Shown: piece by piece, positions 8,081 to 16,119 of the stretch
How the letters are laid out: every line of letters starts with the position of its first letter
Position numbering within the stretch: position 1 is the stretch's first letter
Origin: JAVBKE01 sp031554215
GTDB taxonomy: Bacteria; Bacillota; Bacilli; JARBTR01
Length of the DNA stretch: 19,125 nucleotides
Direction of reading: 5' to 3'
Assembly: GCA_031554215.1 (NCBI GenBank)
Contig: JAVBKF010000169.1
Coordinates: 1 to 19,125 of the forward strand
The notes under the pieces: generated by a model
The model's input: only the letters and a program-made list of their open reading frames with translations
Told to the model about the DNA's origin: nothing
Databases searched by the model: none
Program-made: the position numbers and the translations under genes

Positions 8081-8109
8081 ATTGTAGAATTAATTGCAAG
8101 AAACTTCAA
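8081..8109 (-). promoter_or_regulatory. Predicted sigma-A promoter for gltX
   Basis: On the minus strand TTGAAG (8104-8109) and TACAAT (8081-8086) have a 17-nt spacer. Transcription would begin near 8074, leaving a leader of about 45 nt to the gltX ATG. No T-box sequence is present in this leader. Confidence 0.65.
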
Positions 8110-8257
8110 TAGTAGATCATTTTAAGTGCTTTTTATATGGAGCTCTCCAGTCTATCCATCTGCCTAATCCATCTGTTTCAGACAACTCGGTCAGCCTTAT
8201 TCATTTAGGCTAATATAATCTCAAGCAAGCATTTTATAGTCATTTGTAAAGCATCGA

Positions 8258-8309
8258 CCAAAAAAGATGGAACGAATAACCTTTGGCTAAAATCAGGTGT
8301 CGTCCCATC
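8258..8309 (-). terminator. Intrinsic terminator after ispF
   Basis: Minus-strand hairpin GATGGGACGA (8300-8309) with TCGTTCCATC (8266-8275), 10 bp with one wobble, and an inner ACCT/AGGT stem in the loop. It is followed at once by TTTTTTGG. It lies about 60-115 nt after the ispF stop and would end the yacL-ispD-ispF transcript. The rest of the 8030-8371 gap holds the gltX promoter and a small AGCCT/AGGCT hairpin near 8193-8212, but no gene. Confidence 0.75.
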
Positions 8310-8371
8310 CAACCCTATTAAAAATGATTGCATTTCTATTCTATACAACTAGTTGATAAGTGAAGGTTTCA

Positions 8372-8857
8372 CTAGACTAACTCCGTTTTCCTCAGTATCA
8401 CAACTGCCTGTGCTGCAATCCCTTCGCCACGCCCAGTGAAACCCAATCGTTCAGTTGTCGTAGCTTTCACATTGACATTGTCAATGGAAGTCTCGAGGAG
8501 GTTCGCAATGACAGCGCGCATTTGATCGATATACGGGCGCATTTTCGGTTGCTCAGCAATAATTGTGCAATCAATATTTCCCAAGCAATAATTCTTTTCT
8601 TTCACTAATTGCCAACATTGTTGTAATAACAATGTTGAATCTGCATTTTTAAACTGGTGATCTGTATCTGGAAAGTGCTTCCCGATATCCCCTTCTGCGA
8701 TAGCGCCGAGAACTGCATCGGCTACAACATGTAGCAATACATCCGCATCAGAGTGACCCAGTAGTCCCTTTTCATATGGAATCGTGACACCACCGATGAT
8801 CAGCGGCCTACCTACAACCAACTGGTGCACATCATATCCCTGTCCAATTCTAAACAT
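8372..8857 (-). CDS. ispF: 2-C-methyl-D-erythritol 2,4-cyclodiphosphate synthase
   Basis: A 161-aa IspF, fifth enzyme of the MEP isoprenoid pathway. It cyclises CDP-methylerythritol 2-phosphate to the 2,4-cyclodiphosphate with release of CMP, as a trimer with zinc in the active site. The zinc ligands are visible: Asp9 and His11 in GQGYDVH, and His43 in GHSDADVLLH. Also visible are the GDIGKHFPDTD loop, DCTIIAEQPKM, and the C-terminal signature VKATTTERLGFTGRGEG. I place the start at ATG 8857: AGGAGG lies 10 nt before it, and MFRIGQG is the family opening. A GTG at 8863 is too close to the ribosome-binding site. It overlaps ispD by 8 nt, so translation is probably coupled. Confidence 0.96.
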   Translation of the reverse strand: MFRIGQGYDVHQLVVGRPLIIGGVTIPYEKGLLGHSDADVLLHVVADAVLGAIAEGDIGKHFPDTDHQFKNADSTLLLQQCWQLVKEKNYCLGNIDCTIIAEQPKMRPYIDQMRAVIANLLETSIDNVNVKATTTERLGFTGRGEGIAAQAVVILRKTELV

Positions 8858-9545
8858 GTTCACGCATCCTCCTCTGCAAAATCACTTCAGCAAATAGCAA
8901 GTCTTCTGGTGTCGTTAGTTTCATATTCTCATAATTGCCTTCAACAATCGCTACTGGTTGCCCAATCTTTTCTAGCAAACTGGCTTCATCAGTTCCAAGA
9001 AAACCATGCGCTTCGGCCCACTGATGCGCCGCACGTAACTGCTCAACACGAAACGCTTGCGGGGTTTGCATCGCCCACAAATGATCACGATCTACACTTT
9101 CAGTCACGAATTGATCTGAACACTTCTTAATCGTATCTTTCACGCGTACAGCTAGCACACTCCCACCGTTCTGAACGGCACTCGTCACAAGACGACCAAC
9201 TTGATCACGGTCAATAAACGGCCTCGCACCATCATGAACCAAGACTATTTCCGTCGCACTAGCAACAGCCGCAAGACCGTTCCGAACGCTAAACTGACGC
9301 TCAGAGCCTCCGGTCACGAAACGAATTTTATCCTGAAATGAATCGTGCCCAAAAATTCGTTCTAATATAGACTGTTCGCTTTCCTTTACTGGTAATATAA
9401 TTTGCCGGCAATTAGGGTCAAGCGCAAATACTAGTACCGTCCATTCTACTATCGTTCGACCAACTAGTTTGAGTAGAAGCTTATTGGTGCCCGCTCCCAT
9501 CCTTGTCCCCGCCCCGGCCGCTGGGATGATTACCTCATATTGCAT
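8850..9545 (-). CDS. ispD: 2-C-methyl-D-erythritol 4-phosphate cytidylyltransferase
   Basis: A 231-aa IspD, which joins CTP and methylerythritol 4-phosphate in the MEP pathway. The CTP-binding loop IIPAAGAGTRMG near the N-terminus, with the KLLLKL stretch, is followed by VHDGARPFIDRD, the VKDTIK segment, WAMQTPQAFR, and the C-terminal MKLTTPEDLLFAE. All are standard for the family. The start is ATG 9545, with a TTG directly before it at 9548; GGAGG sits 7-10 nt upstream. It lies next to ispF, the classic pair. The preceding gene is yacL, with 117 nt between that contain a long inverted repeat. Confidence 0.95.
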   Translation of the reverse strand: MQYEVIIPAAGAGTRMGAGTNKLLLKLVGRTIVEWTVLVFALDPNCRQIILPVKESEQSILERIFGHDSFQDKIRFVTGGSERQFSVRNGLAAVASATEIVLVHDGARPFIDRDQVGRLVTSAVQNGGSVLAVRVKDTIKKCSDQFVTESVDRDHLWAMQTPQAFRVEQLRAAHQWAEAHGFLGTDEASLLEKIGQPVAIVEGNYENMKLTTPEDLLFAEVILQRRMREHV

Positions 9546-9584
9546 CAAATATACGCCTCCTAACCAAATGATCCTATCTGTAAA

Positions 9585-9633
9585 CAGGATAAACCTCTAA
9601 GCATTTAATTACAAACACTTGAGGTTTATCCTG
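9585..9633. repeat. 13-bp perfect inverted repeat between yacL and ispD
   Basis: The arms CAGGATAAACCTC (9585-9597) and GAGGTTTATCCTG (9621-9633) are perfectly complementary, with a 23-nt A/T-rich loop. Three further base pairs (AAG/CTT) can form inside, past a bulge. On the minus strand only TTT follows, so it is not a typical terminator. It could be an RNA processing or attenuation structure in the yacL-ispD message, or a remnant of a small mobile repeat. Confidence 0.75.
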
Positions 9634-9662
9634 CTATTTGTTCTATTAATTGTTCCTAAACA

Positions 9663-10736
9663 TTAAGATGCAGATTTTAACTTAGCAAAAATCATGCGCC
9701 CTGCAGATGTTTGCAAGACTGATGTGACTGTCACGCTAATATTCTTACCAATATGATTGCGACCATCATCTACAACGATCATTGTGCCATCATCAAGATA
9801 GGCAATTCCTTGATTATGCTCCTTACCATCTTTGATCACCATCACCATCATGTCTTCCCCAGGAATCACAACTGGCTTAACCGCATTGGCAAGATCGTTA
9901 ATATTGAGCACAGGTACATGTTGAAATTCACTCACTTTATTCAAGTTCAGGTCGTTCGTCATCAAAATACCATCTAGCTTTTTTGCAAGCTTTACAAGTT
10001 TTGCATCTACTTCCGGCGTATCTTCAAAATCACCTTCGTAAATTTCTACATTGATCGGTAAATCCTTTTGCAAACGGTTAAGCACATCTAGCCCCCGACG
10101 ACCACGCGTTCTACGTAAAGTATCAGATGAATCAGCAATATACTGTAATTCTGCTAGAACAAACTGCGGAATGATAATTGTTCCCTCTAAGAAACCTGTC
10201 TGGCAGACATCTGCGATCCGGCCATCAATAATCACACTGGTGTCGAGGATCTTCTTCGCTGGATATGACTGCTGATCATCATCTTCATATAATTTCTTAA
10301 CTTTCTTTGGGTTGGAGAACACACCGATGAACTCGTTCTTCTTACTCACGCCTACCGCTAGTCCCAGATAACCAAGTATAATCGTCAAAACAAGTGGGAT
10401 CACCCGGTCAACAAATTGAATCTCCAAAGCTCCCAGCGGAATTGCAAATAGGAAGGCTACTACTAGACCAACGAGTAAACCTAGTGTTCCAAACAAAATA
10501 TCTGCAAGCGGAATCACAACTAGCTTTCCTTCAACCCATTTAATCCCAAGTACTACATAGTCTACAATCCAGAATGTAAGGAAAAAGAATATTGCAGCCC
10601 CGATTATGGCGGATGAAATTGCATTAGAAAGTAAGAAATGATTAAAATTTATGAGTTCATAAAATAGTGGCATTAAGACAACGCCTAGCACTCCACCAAC
10701 AATCAGAAATGTCAATTGAATAATTCGTTTAAGCAT
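9663..10736 (-). CDS. yacL: PIN/TRAM-domain membrane protein (YacL family)
   Basis: A 357-aa orthologue of B. subtilis YacL. Four hydrophobic segments fill residues 1 to about 130 (LTFLIVGGVLGVVLM, then SAIIGAAIFFFLTFW, then LLVGLVVAFLFAIPLGA, then VIPLVLTIILGYLGLAVGV). A PIN nuclease domain follows from KILDTSVIIDGRIADVCQTG near 165 to VLNINDLANAV, with its acidic residues at DTS, DGRIAD and MTNDLNLN. A TRAM domain, a putative RNA-binding fold, closes the protein (GKEHNQGIAYLDDGTMIVVD). Predicted to be a membrane-anchored RNase or RNA-binding protein; the precise role is unknown. ATG start with AAAGGGG upstream. It probably leads the operon with ispD and ispF. Confidence 0.93.
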   Translation of the reverse strand: MLKRIIQLTFLIVGGVLGVVLMPLFYELINFNHFLLSNAISSAIIGAAIFFFLTFWIVDYVVLGIKWVEGKLVVIPLADILFGTLGLLVGLVVAFLFAIPLGALEIQFVDRVIPLVLTIILGYLGLAVGVSKKNEFIGVFSNPKKVKKLYEDDDQQSYPAKKILDTSVIIDGRIADVCQTGFLEGTIIIPQFVLAELQYIADSSDTLRRTRGRRGLDVLNRLQKDLPINVEIYEGDFEDTPEVDAKLVKLAKKLDGILMTNDLNLNKVSEFQHVPVLNINDLANAVKPVVIPGEDMMVMVIKDGKEHNQGIAYLDDGTMIVVDDGRNHIGKNISVTVTSVLQTSAGRMIFAKLKSAS

Positions 10737-10762
10737 TTTACTAACCCCTTTCTTAGAAATGT

Positions 10763-10800
10763 AGATTGTTCTTGAGTAGACAATCTCACATTAAATTATA
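10763..10800 (-). promoter_or_regulatory. Predicted promoter and leader hairpin of yacL
   Basis: A perfect TATAAT (10795-10800, minus strand) preceded by GG lies 59 nt before the yacL ATG. The -35 is poor (AAGCAA at 17-nt spacing). Directly at the expected start of transcription, a perfect 7-bp inverted repeat AGATTGT/ACAATCT (10780-10786 and 10763-10769, 10-nt loop) could be an operator or a 5' stabilising hairpin. Confidence 0.5.
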
Positions 10801-10878
10801 CCGTATTTTCTTAAATATTGCTTAACGATCACCTCAGCAGGTTCGAGCACAAATCATCCCCATCACGCTGAAATTGCT

Positions 10879-12264
10879 TTAAAAACGTCCTAAACACGTT
10901 GTCAATGCTTCCTTCACCGAGGCAACGCCAATCACCTCGATACCACTTCGCACCTTTAGTCCGCTTAAATTATTAGAAGGAATGATAATCCGTTTAAAAC
11001 CAAGCTTTTCCGCTTCCTGAATTCTCGTTTCAATTCTAGAAACGCGGCGAACCTCACCCGTAAGCCCGACTTCGCCAACAATACAATCCGTTGCACGGGT
11101 GGCTGTATCACGATAGCCTGAGGCAATACTGATCACAAGCGCTAAATCAACGGCCGGTTCAAATAATTTCATACCACCAGCAACCTTAATGTAGGCATCC
11201 TGATTCTGCAACAACATCCCAACTCGTTTTTCGAGCACAGCCATCAGTAGTGAAACACGATTTTGATCAACACCCGAAGCCGTCCGGCGCGGATTTGGGA
11301 AAATCGACGGTGAAATCAGTGCCTGAATTTCCACTAGTACTGGACGTGTCCCTTCAATAGAAGCAACAACAGTTGATCCAGCAGTATTCTTAGATCGTTC
11401 CTCGAGGAAAATCTCAGAAGGGTTTGCTACTTCTACCAAGCCACTCTCTTTCATTTCAAAGATCCCTAATTCATTGGTAGACCCAAAACGATTTTTGACT
11501 GCACGCAGAATTCGGTACACATGATGACGTTCTCCTTCAAAATAAAGAACCGTATCAACCATATGCTCAAGCATACGTGGTCCGGCAAGAGCGCCTTCTT
11601 TCGTCACATGACCGACGATGAAAATTGCAATACCTTTAGATTTTGCAAGATGCAATAGCTCTGCAGTACATTCTCTCACTTGTGAGACACTGCCAGGAGC
11701 AGAAGTCACTTCACTACGAAATACTGTTTGAATTGAGTCAATGACAACAAACTTTGGTTCAACTGTCTCAATCGCTCGTTCAATCATTTCCATATCTGTT
11801 TCAGAATATACATAGAGATTTTCAGACTTTACATCTAATCTCTCTGCTCTGAGTTTAGTTTGTTTGACTGATTCTTCACCAGAAATATAGAGAACCTGGT
11901 GATCAGCGCTCGCAAGTTGCGAAGAAACCTGTAGTAACAAAGTTGATTTACCAATCCCTGGATCGCCACCGATTAAAACAAGTGAACCCGGGACAATCCC
12001 GCCACCAAGTACACGATTAAACTCGAATAGATCAGTTTCCACGCGTGGCTCATTTTCGATATCGACTGCCATAATCGATACTGGCTTCTGATTCGATACT
12101 GGCTTTGAATGAGCGAAGGCAGTGCTTTTACTATTTGCGGACTTTGAAATAACAGCTTCCTCCACCATTGAATTCCAATCACTGCACCCCGGGCATTTAC
12201 CCATCCATCTTGGTGACTCATAACCACAGCTACCACATACAAACTTTGTCGTTTTTTTAGCCAT
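10879..12264 (-). CDS. radA: DNA repair protein RadA (Sms)
   Basis: A 461-aa RadA, an ATPase that promotes branch migration in recombinational repair and natural transformation. The N-terminal zinc finger has Cys10, Cys13, Cys24 and Cys27 (CGSC...CPGC). The RecA-like core has Walker A GGDPGIGKST near residue 100, Walker B-like KFVVIDSIQTV, and the family-specific KNRFG motif near residue 255. The C-terminal Lon-protease-like domain contains KVAGGMKLFEPAVDLA and GEVGLTGEVRRV; it lacks proteolytic function in the family. ATG start with GAGAGGA upstream. Normally it follows mcsA-mcsB-clpC; here the upstream DNA is accessory, so it needs its own promoter. I could not find a convincing one. Confidence 0.97.
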   Translation of the reverse strand: MAKKTTKFVCGSCGYESPRWMGKCPGCSDWNSMVEEAVISKSANSKSTAFAHSKPVSNQKPVSIMAVDIENEPRVETDLFEFNRVLGGGIVPGSLVLIGGDPGIGKSTLLLQVSSQLASADHQVLYISGEESVKQTKLRAERLDVKSENLYVYSETDMEMIERAIETVEPKFVVIDSIQTVFRSEVTSAPGSVSQVRECTAELLHLAKSKGIAIFIVGHVTKEGALAGPRMLEHMVDTVLYFEGERHHVYRILRAVKNRFGSTNELGIFEMKESGLVEVANPSEIFLEERSKNTAGSTVVASIEGTRPVLVEIQALISPSIFPNPRRTASGVDQNRVSLLMAVLEKRVGMLLQNQDAYIKVAGGMKLFEPAVDLALVISIASGYRDTATRATDCIVGEVGLTGEVRRVSRIETRIQEAEKLGFKRIIIPSNNLSGLKVRSGIEVIGVASVKEALTTCLGRF

Positions 12265-12745
12265 TTATATTTCCTCTCATTTATCTGTCCATTCAGTGAA
12301 TATCCTCTAGCAAATGTGCCTACTGGAAAAAGACCATTGAGTATCGTTTCCAAACATTTTCACAATAGCAGTCTAGTAAGCAAATGAATCGCCATACTTA
12401 CAAAAAGCCACGTAATAATTAGTATTCACAGCATGTGCTACAACGATAGTCTTAGATTCATTTCAAAGATATACCTGCTATTATACACGCTGGCCTAGAT
12501 GCTGACCACCTTATTTTTACGAATAGTAGACCCCAAAAACAGCTGGCCCTCACGTTGACCAGCCCCATACATGATACATAATTTTTTTTACATGTATAGC
12601 CAAAATAATTACATCTTTGAAACCAGAAATGCACCCCGAAGGATAGACCAAAACAGCCATTGTTCGGGGTGCAAGACAATTAGTTTAATGAATGGTTTAT
12701 AACAGTTTTCAGTTTTAAATGCGCTGGCCAAAAAGCGACCACTTA
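12265..12745. other. Gene-free stretch upstream of radA with repeats and hairpins
   Basis: I see no gene here. A 73-codon minus-strand frame (12458-12679) has no recognisable features and runs through hairpins, so I treat it as chance. The stretch holds an 11-bp perfect inverted repeat TGCACCCCGAA/TTCGGGGTGCA (arms 12630-12640 and 12663-12673, 22-nt loop) and three copies of a GCTGGCC...GACCA motif. It marks the break between the conserved block and the accessory region. Confidence 0.6.
12489..12741. repeat. Three copies of an imperfect inverted motif GCTGGCC-N7/8-GACCA
   Basis: Copies start at 12489, 12542 and 12723, each with GCTGGCC, a 7-8-nt spacer and GACCA. In the middle copy the right arm is long enough (GACCAGC) to form a 7-bp stem with one wobble. 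On the minus strand that hairpin is followed by TGTTTTTGG (12534-12542), giving a terminator-like end for minus-strand transcription coming from the pseudogene at 12746-13290. The other two copies are weaker hairpins. All lie within 255 nt. Confidence 0.6.
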
Positions 12746-13290
12746 CTATTGTGGTATATCAAACTCGAATACAATCGCGGTTTCATCTCGAAGACCTTTA
12801 CCAACTAACGGCTTAAACTTCATCTTAATGTGTGTCAGTTCTGCTGGCTTTGCCTTTACAGCAACAAAAACGTAATCATCCTTTATTTCGTTTGGCAAAA
12901 AGAGACTGTCTGAAGGTACTGAATAGCACTGGCAAATTGACGCCCAACAAACTTGGATTATATTCTATAAATGATTCATCTAGTTCTACCTTGTAGCGAG
13001 ACGAAGTGTCAAAATTTATTTTCAATGTGCCAGAACTTTTCGCTGACATCTATTTTTTGGCTATCGACAAGCTCAAATTTACCTTCACCCTCTACCGTAA
13101 ACTTTTTAGGGATCTCCTTACTTGAATCAGATACCGCATAAGTTGATGATTCTTCTAATGCACTACCCTTCTCAACTGGAAACGTGATACGCACCTGCTC
13201 ATCATCAGAATCAGAATGAATCAGTTCCATTTCACTAATCTCTTTTGCCTCTGAGGCCGTTAGATAGAAAGGTAGACATCCCTCTTTTGG
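12746..13290 (-). pseudogene. Broken gene for a hypothetical, probably beta-rich protein
   Basis: A continuous protein can be read on the minus strand only by changing frame twice. The first part is open from about 13290 (EGCLPFYLTASEAKEISEM...) through MELIHSDSDDEQVRITFPVE to KIDVS near 13045. The next frame gives AKSSGTLKINFDTSSRYKVE and LDESFIEYNPSLLGVNLP to about 12930. The last frame gives SVPSDSLFLPNEIKDDYVFV, then AVKAKPAELTHIKMKFKP and AIVFEFDIPQ, with the stop at 12746-12748. The alternating pattern suggests an Ig-like or DUF4352-like secreted domain, but I do not recognise the family. The 5' end is cut off where the integrase copy at 13300 begins, so the insertion probably removed the start and signal sequence. 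Confidence 0.6.
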
Positions 13291-13299
13291 ATGGTTGGT

Positions 13300-13692
13300 A
13301 AACAGGGACTACTCACGGAGGCAAATGCCTATCAATGCTAGGCTTTATAGAATATTGATGAAATGGAAAACAGAGCAGAAACAAATTATCGAAAGTTATT
13401 TACTTGATTGGAGTGAGGATATGCCTGTATTCCAGTTTAGAGAGATACCGCCCACTAGAAATCAGTACACAAAGCGAATAGCGACCATTTGCAAAAGAGG
13501 AACGCTAGAACCAATCAGGCTACATAATTTTAGGCATTCGCACATGGCACTCTTAATAGAAATGAAAGAAGAACCGCTATTAATCTCCAAACGCTGAGGG
13601 CATTCAGATACACGACAGCAATGAATATTTACGCCCACTTATTTCCTAATAAACAGAGAAATCTCGCAAATAAATTGGACGAGTTATTTTGA
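13300..13692 (+). pseudogene. Truncated tyrosine recombinase, left copy of the flanking repeat
   Basis: This is a near-identical copy of the last 130 codons of the recombinase at 18241-18876, beginning at PINARLY. It keeps the RLHNFRHSH box but is dead. ISKRI of the intact copy is ISKR followed by TGA here, and one base is missing in GHSDYTTT, shifting the frame before the catalytic Tyr. The N-terminal half with the first catalytic Arg is absent. The repeat ends at the stop codon (TTTTGACG), exactly as in the other copy. It directly precedes the LXG operon and truncates the minus-strand pseudogene to its left. Confidence 0.9.
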
Positions 13693-13792
13693 CGTATTAT
13701 CCATAATTTAAAAACTAAATTTAAAAGTTTACATAATTGTGATACCATTATTTATGAAATATGCAAGTGATAGGACTAGGAGGAATATTATT

Positions 13793-14073
13793 TTGGATTT
13801 CAGTGTTAAGAGTAGTATAGAAGTTGCCCGACGGTCACGGGTGCAATGCGAAAGGCATCAGAGGCATTAGAAAAAGCAACACAGCTAAAGGTGGAAGAAG
13901 CAGACGATACGACACTAGCAGTGAATGAGCAGGAAATCACTGCAAATAATCAATTGATAAAACTTGCTGACCATTTTGTACAGGCGTTTGAAAAGGATAT
14001 TAATCGTATTTTGCTATCAGCGGAAAAGTTTGATGATTTAGACAAGCAAATGTCCAAAGGTGGTGTACGATGA
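13793..14073 (+). CDS. Lap1-like small helical protein of the LXG operon (apparently frameshifted)
   Basis: A small acidic helical protein of the WXG100-like class placed before LXG toxins (TIGR04197/DUF3130 type; Lap1 in streptococci, as I recall), which helps target the toxin to the type VIIb secretion system. A TTG start at 13793 with a strong AGGAGG 9 nt upstream opens MDFSVKSSIEVARRSR, the typical N-terminus. That frame soon reaches a stop, and the rest (MRKASEALEKATQL, then DINRILLSAEKFDDLDKQM) is read in another frame from the ATG at 13846. Adding one base near 13840 would join them into about 93 residues. The C-terminal FDDLD fits the FxxxD targeting motif of the class. The stop overlaps the next start (ATGA). 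A sequencing error is possible. Confidence 0.7.
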
Positions 14074-14447
14074 ATTATTCAAAGCTAGAAACACAAGAGC
14101 TGGAGAGGCTGGAAGATTTAAAACGTTCAGAACTGAACAGTATTTGGGAACAGCAGGAAATGAATCAATTAGAAATTAGGAAATATGAACAGGAACTTGA
14201 AACGTTGAGTGCATTCCGCTTTCAAAGTATTAGACATTTTGAAGAGGTTCATAGCGAGTGGTCAGACGATCAAGAATTTGAAAATACTTTATCCAATTAC
14301 ACTCAAGAGCTTGATTATAATACGGAAAGAATGATGTACAATCATGAAACGCATTTGGAACAATTGCACAAGGAAAGACGAATGCTTGATGACCAAGAAA
14401 ATGATTGTCAGCATGAATTAAGAAAAATAGTAATGGAGGTCATGTAG
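14070..14447 (+). CDS. Lap2-like coiled-coil protein of the LXG operon
   Basis: A 125-aa highly charged, all-helical protein without signal peptide or membrane span. It has Glu/Gln/Lys-rich heptads throughout (LETQELERLEDLKRSELNS, and HLEQLHKERRMLDDQEND near the end). Position, size and composition match the second helper gene of LXG operons (DUF3958, Lap2), which binds the LXG domain with Lap1 before secretion. The family assignment rests on context and general look, not on a diagnostic motif. Its ATG overlaps the previous stop by 4 nt, and its own stop lies 3 nt before the toxin ATG, so the three genes form one tightly coupled operon. Confidence 0.65.
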   Translation: MNYSKLETQELERLEDLKRSELNSIWEQQEMNQLEIRKYEQELETLSAFRFQSIRHFEEVHSEWSDDQEFENTLSNYTQELDYNTERMMYNHETHLEQLHKERRMLDDQENDCQHELRKIVMEVM

Positions 14448-14450
14448 TGT

Positions 14451-16094
14451 ATGAGTTTAAATATGTTTCTTGATGAGATGAAAAAGCAGGCTGAAAGTGC
14501 AGAAGTCATTTGCAAGGAAATAATTGAAGCCATGGAGCAGGTAATAATGTCAATAGATGCGTTTGTTGGCAACGACAACCTGCAAGGAGTCACTTACAGC
14601 AGTGCAAAAGCTTATATGGAAAGCACCTATAAAGTGCTTGCAGAAGCAACAATTTCTTTATGCTGTGAATTGATGGTGCAGAACAAACTAGTACCTACTT
14701 CATTTGAAGCAGACGTATCGACAAATAATGTGATTGAATCACAAGTCGAAGAACAAGTCAGAGGAATTGATAACATTTTTTATTCATTTGGCGATGACAT
14801 GAAACATATTGATGGTGCTGATACGCTATTTGACACATTGGAAATGACAAAAAGGCAATTGCAAGAGAAGCTAGACCTCCTCTATCAATTTAACTATTCA
14901 TCCAAGGATAATTTTGATTATGCAAATGAATTAATATCAAATATTATGCGTGGACTTGAAGAAGTACAGTCCAATAGAGGCTACGATGTATCGACTGCTA
15001 CTTATAGTACAGCATCACTTGATATGAGCTGGAGTAAGGGGATGGCTGCGATCGTTACGTATTTCATTGATGTGCCAGCAGGCATGAATGAAGAAGAATA
15101 TAAGGTTTATAGAGATGCTGTAGTGTCACAGATAAAACAACTTAAAGCGGATGGCTGGGATTCAGCTGCTATTAATGCGTATTTAAAGAAACTGAATACG
15201 GAGTTGACAAAAGAGAATGCACAAGCTGAACTAGCTAAATATGGTGATCAAATGAAGTTGGTTGGCTCAGATATTTACTTGTTGCTCTTTAAGAGTAGCA
15301 AAAAAACAGATGTGCAGAAAATTAATTTGGTACTAACTCATATGGGTGCAAAAGTTGATGAAAACGGCATGCTGCAATTAACAGGCTATCCGTTTGACCC
15401 GAAAATGCCACCACATGATGAATTCTTAAATTTATTTGCAAAAAGCGTGCAGGGAGCATATAAAACAAAGCCACTACCAAAAGAAGTGCATCAATTTAGA
15501 ATGTACATCGATAAGCATAATATCGAGTATATTCGTAATGAGTATAAAGCTGAGGGTATGACAGATGAGCAAGCACTTGAAGCTTATGTAAAAGCGGAAT
15601 TAAAAGGGGAGAAAATGTATCGTGAAGATGCACGTCTACATAATAAAGTTCCAATGCCTTCAGGATTATCTGAGAAGGAGCAGGAAAAGTATCTTCAGCA
15701 AAAATACGAGGAAAATTGGGCCGGACACGAGAATAGAAAGCGTGTCAGCCAAGATTTTCATTCAGAATACATTATTGATGAAAGTGGCGCTTTTGTGAGC
15801 CAATGGAATGTGCTAAATGTCAGTGATGGAAAAGTAGATAGCGATCCAGCTCATTATGATAACGATGAGTATTTTGAAGATCAAATGACAAATGGGAGTT
15901 CATTTAATTATGCTGATGAGAATGACTTCGTACACGAGCATTTGGATGTGGAACCACCAAAAACCGTTGATCCTGATGTAAGAAGCGGAGTGAACTGGAA
16001 AAGTCCTGATGATGAGACCTATAACTATAAGTCTGATAATCAAGAAGACGAATATTCGGTGTGGAAAAAATCTGGTACTCATAAAAGGTCGTGA
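14451..16094 (+). CDS. LXG-domain polymorphic toxin (type VIIb secretion effector)
   Basis: A 547-aa protein with the modular plan of LXG toxins. The N-terminal helical targeting domain (about 1-210) has the LXG motif as LQG at residues 44-46, followed by VTYSSAKAYMEST. A middle region (about 210-425) contains LPKEVHQFRMYIDKHNIEYI and ARLHNKVPMPSGLSE. The C-terminal tip (about 429-547) contains DFHSEYIIDESGAFVSQW, then QMTNGSSFNYADEND, then HEHLDV and DEYSVWKKSGT. No cysteine-rich or membrane region is seen in the tip. The tip recalls the DUF3114 family from memory; its activity is unknown. It would be exported by a type VIIb apparatus encoded elsewhere and act on rival cells. The same tip recurs twice downstream, each time followed by a lipoprotein. 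The GGAGG site is 12 nt before the ATG. Confidence 0.85.
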   Translation: MSLNMFLDEMKKQAESAEVICKEIIEAMEQVIMSIDAFVGNDNLQGVTYSSAKAYMESTYKVLAEATISLCCELMVQNKLVPTSFEADVSTNNVIESQVEEQVRGIDNIFYSFGDDMKHIDGADTLFDTLEMTKRQLQEKLDLLYQFNYSSKDNFDYANELISNIMRGLEEVQSNRGYDVSTATYSTASLDMSWSKGMAAIVTYFIDVPAGMNEEEYKVYRDAVVSQIKQLKADGWDSAAINAYLKKLNTELTKENAQAELAKYGDQMKLVGSDIYLLLFKSSKKTDVQKINLVLTHMGAKVDENGMLQLTGYPFDPKMPPHDEFLNLFAKSVQGAYKTKPLPKEVHQFRMYIDKHNIEYIRNEYKAEGMTDEQALEAYVKAELKGEKMYREDARLHNKVPMPSGLSEKEQEKYLQQKYEENWAGHENRKRVSQDFHSEYIIDESGAFVSQWNVLNVSDGKVDSDPAHYDNDEYFEDQMTNGSSFNYADENDFVHEHLDVEPPKTVDPDVRSGVNWKSPDDETYNYKSDNQEDEYSVWKKSGTHKRS

Positions 16095-16119
16095 AATTGA
16101 ATGAAGGGAAAGCTGATAA

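Noticed and set aside
8030..8371. A T-box leader for gltX
   Set aside because: No GGTGG-ACCGCG-type sequence is present; the hairpin followed by T's belongs after ispF, and a promoter lies between it and gltX.
12458..12679. A 73-codon cysteine- and tryptophan-rich minus-strand frame
   Set aside because: It runs through an 11-bp inverted repeat and a terminator-like hairpin; the odd composition suggests chance.
13793..13860. Programmed ribosomal frameshifting in the Lap1-like gene
   Set aside because: No slippery heptamer or following stem was found at the junction; a deletion or sequence error is simpler.
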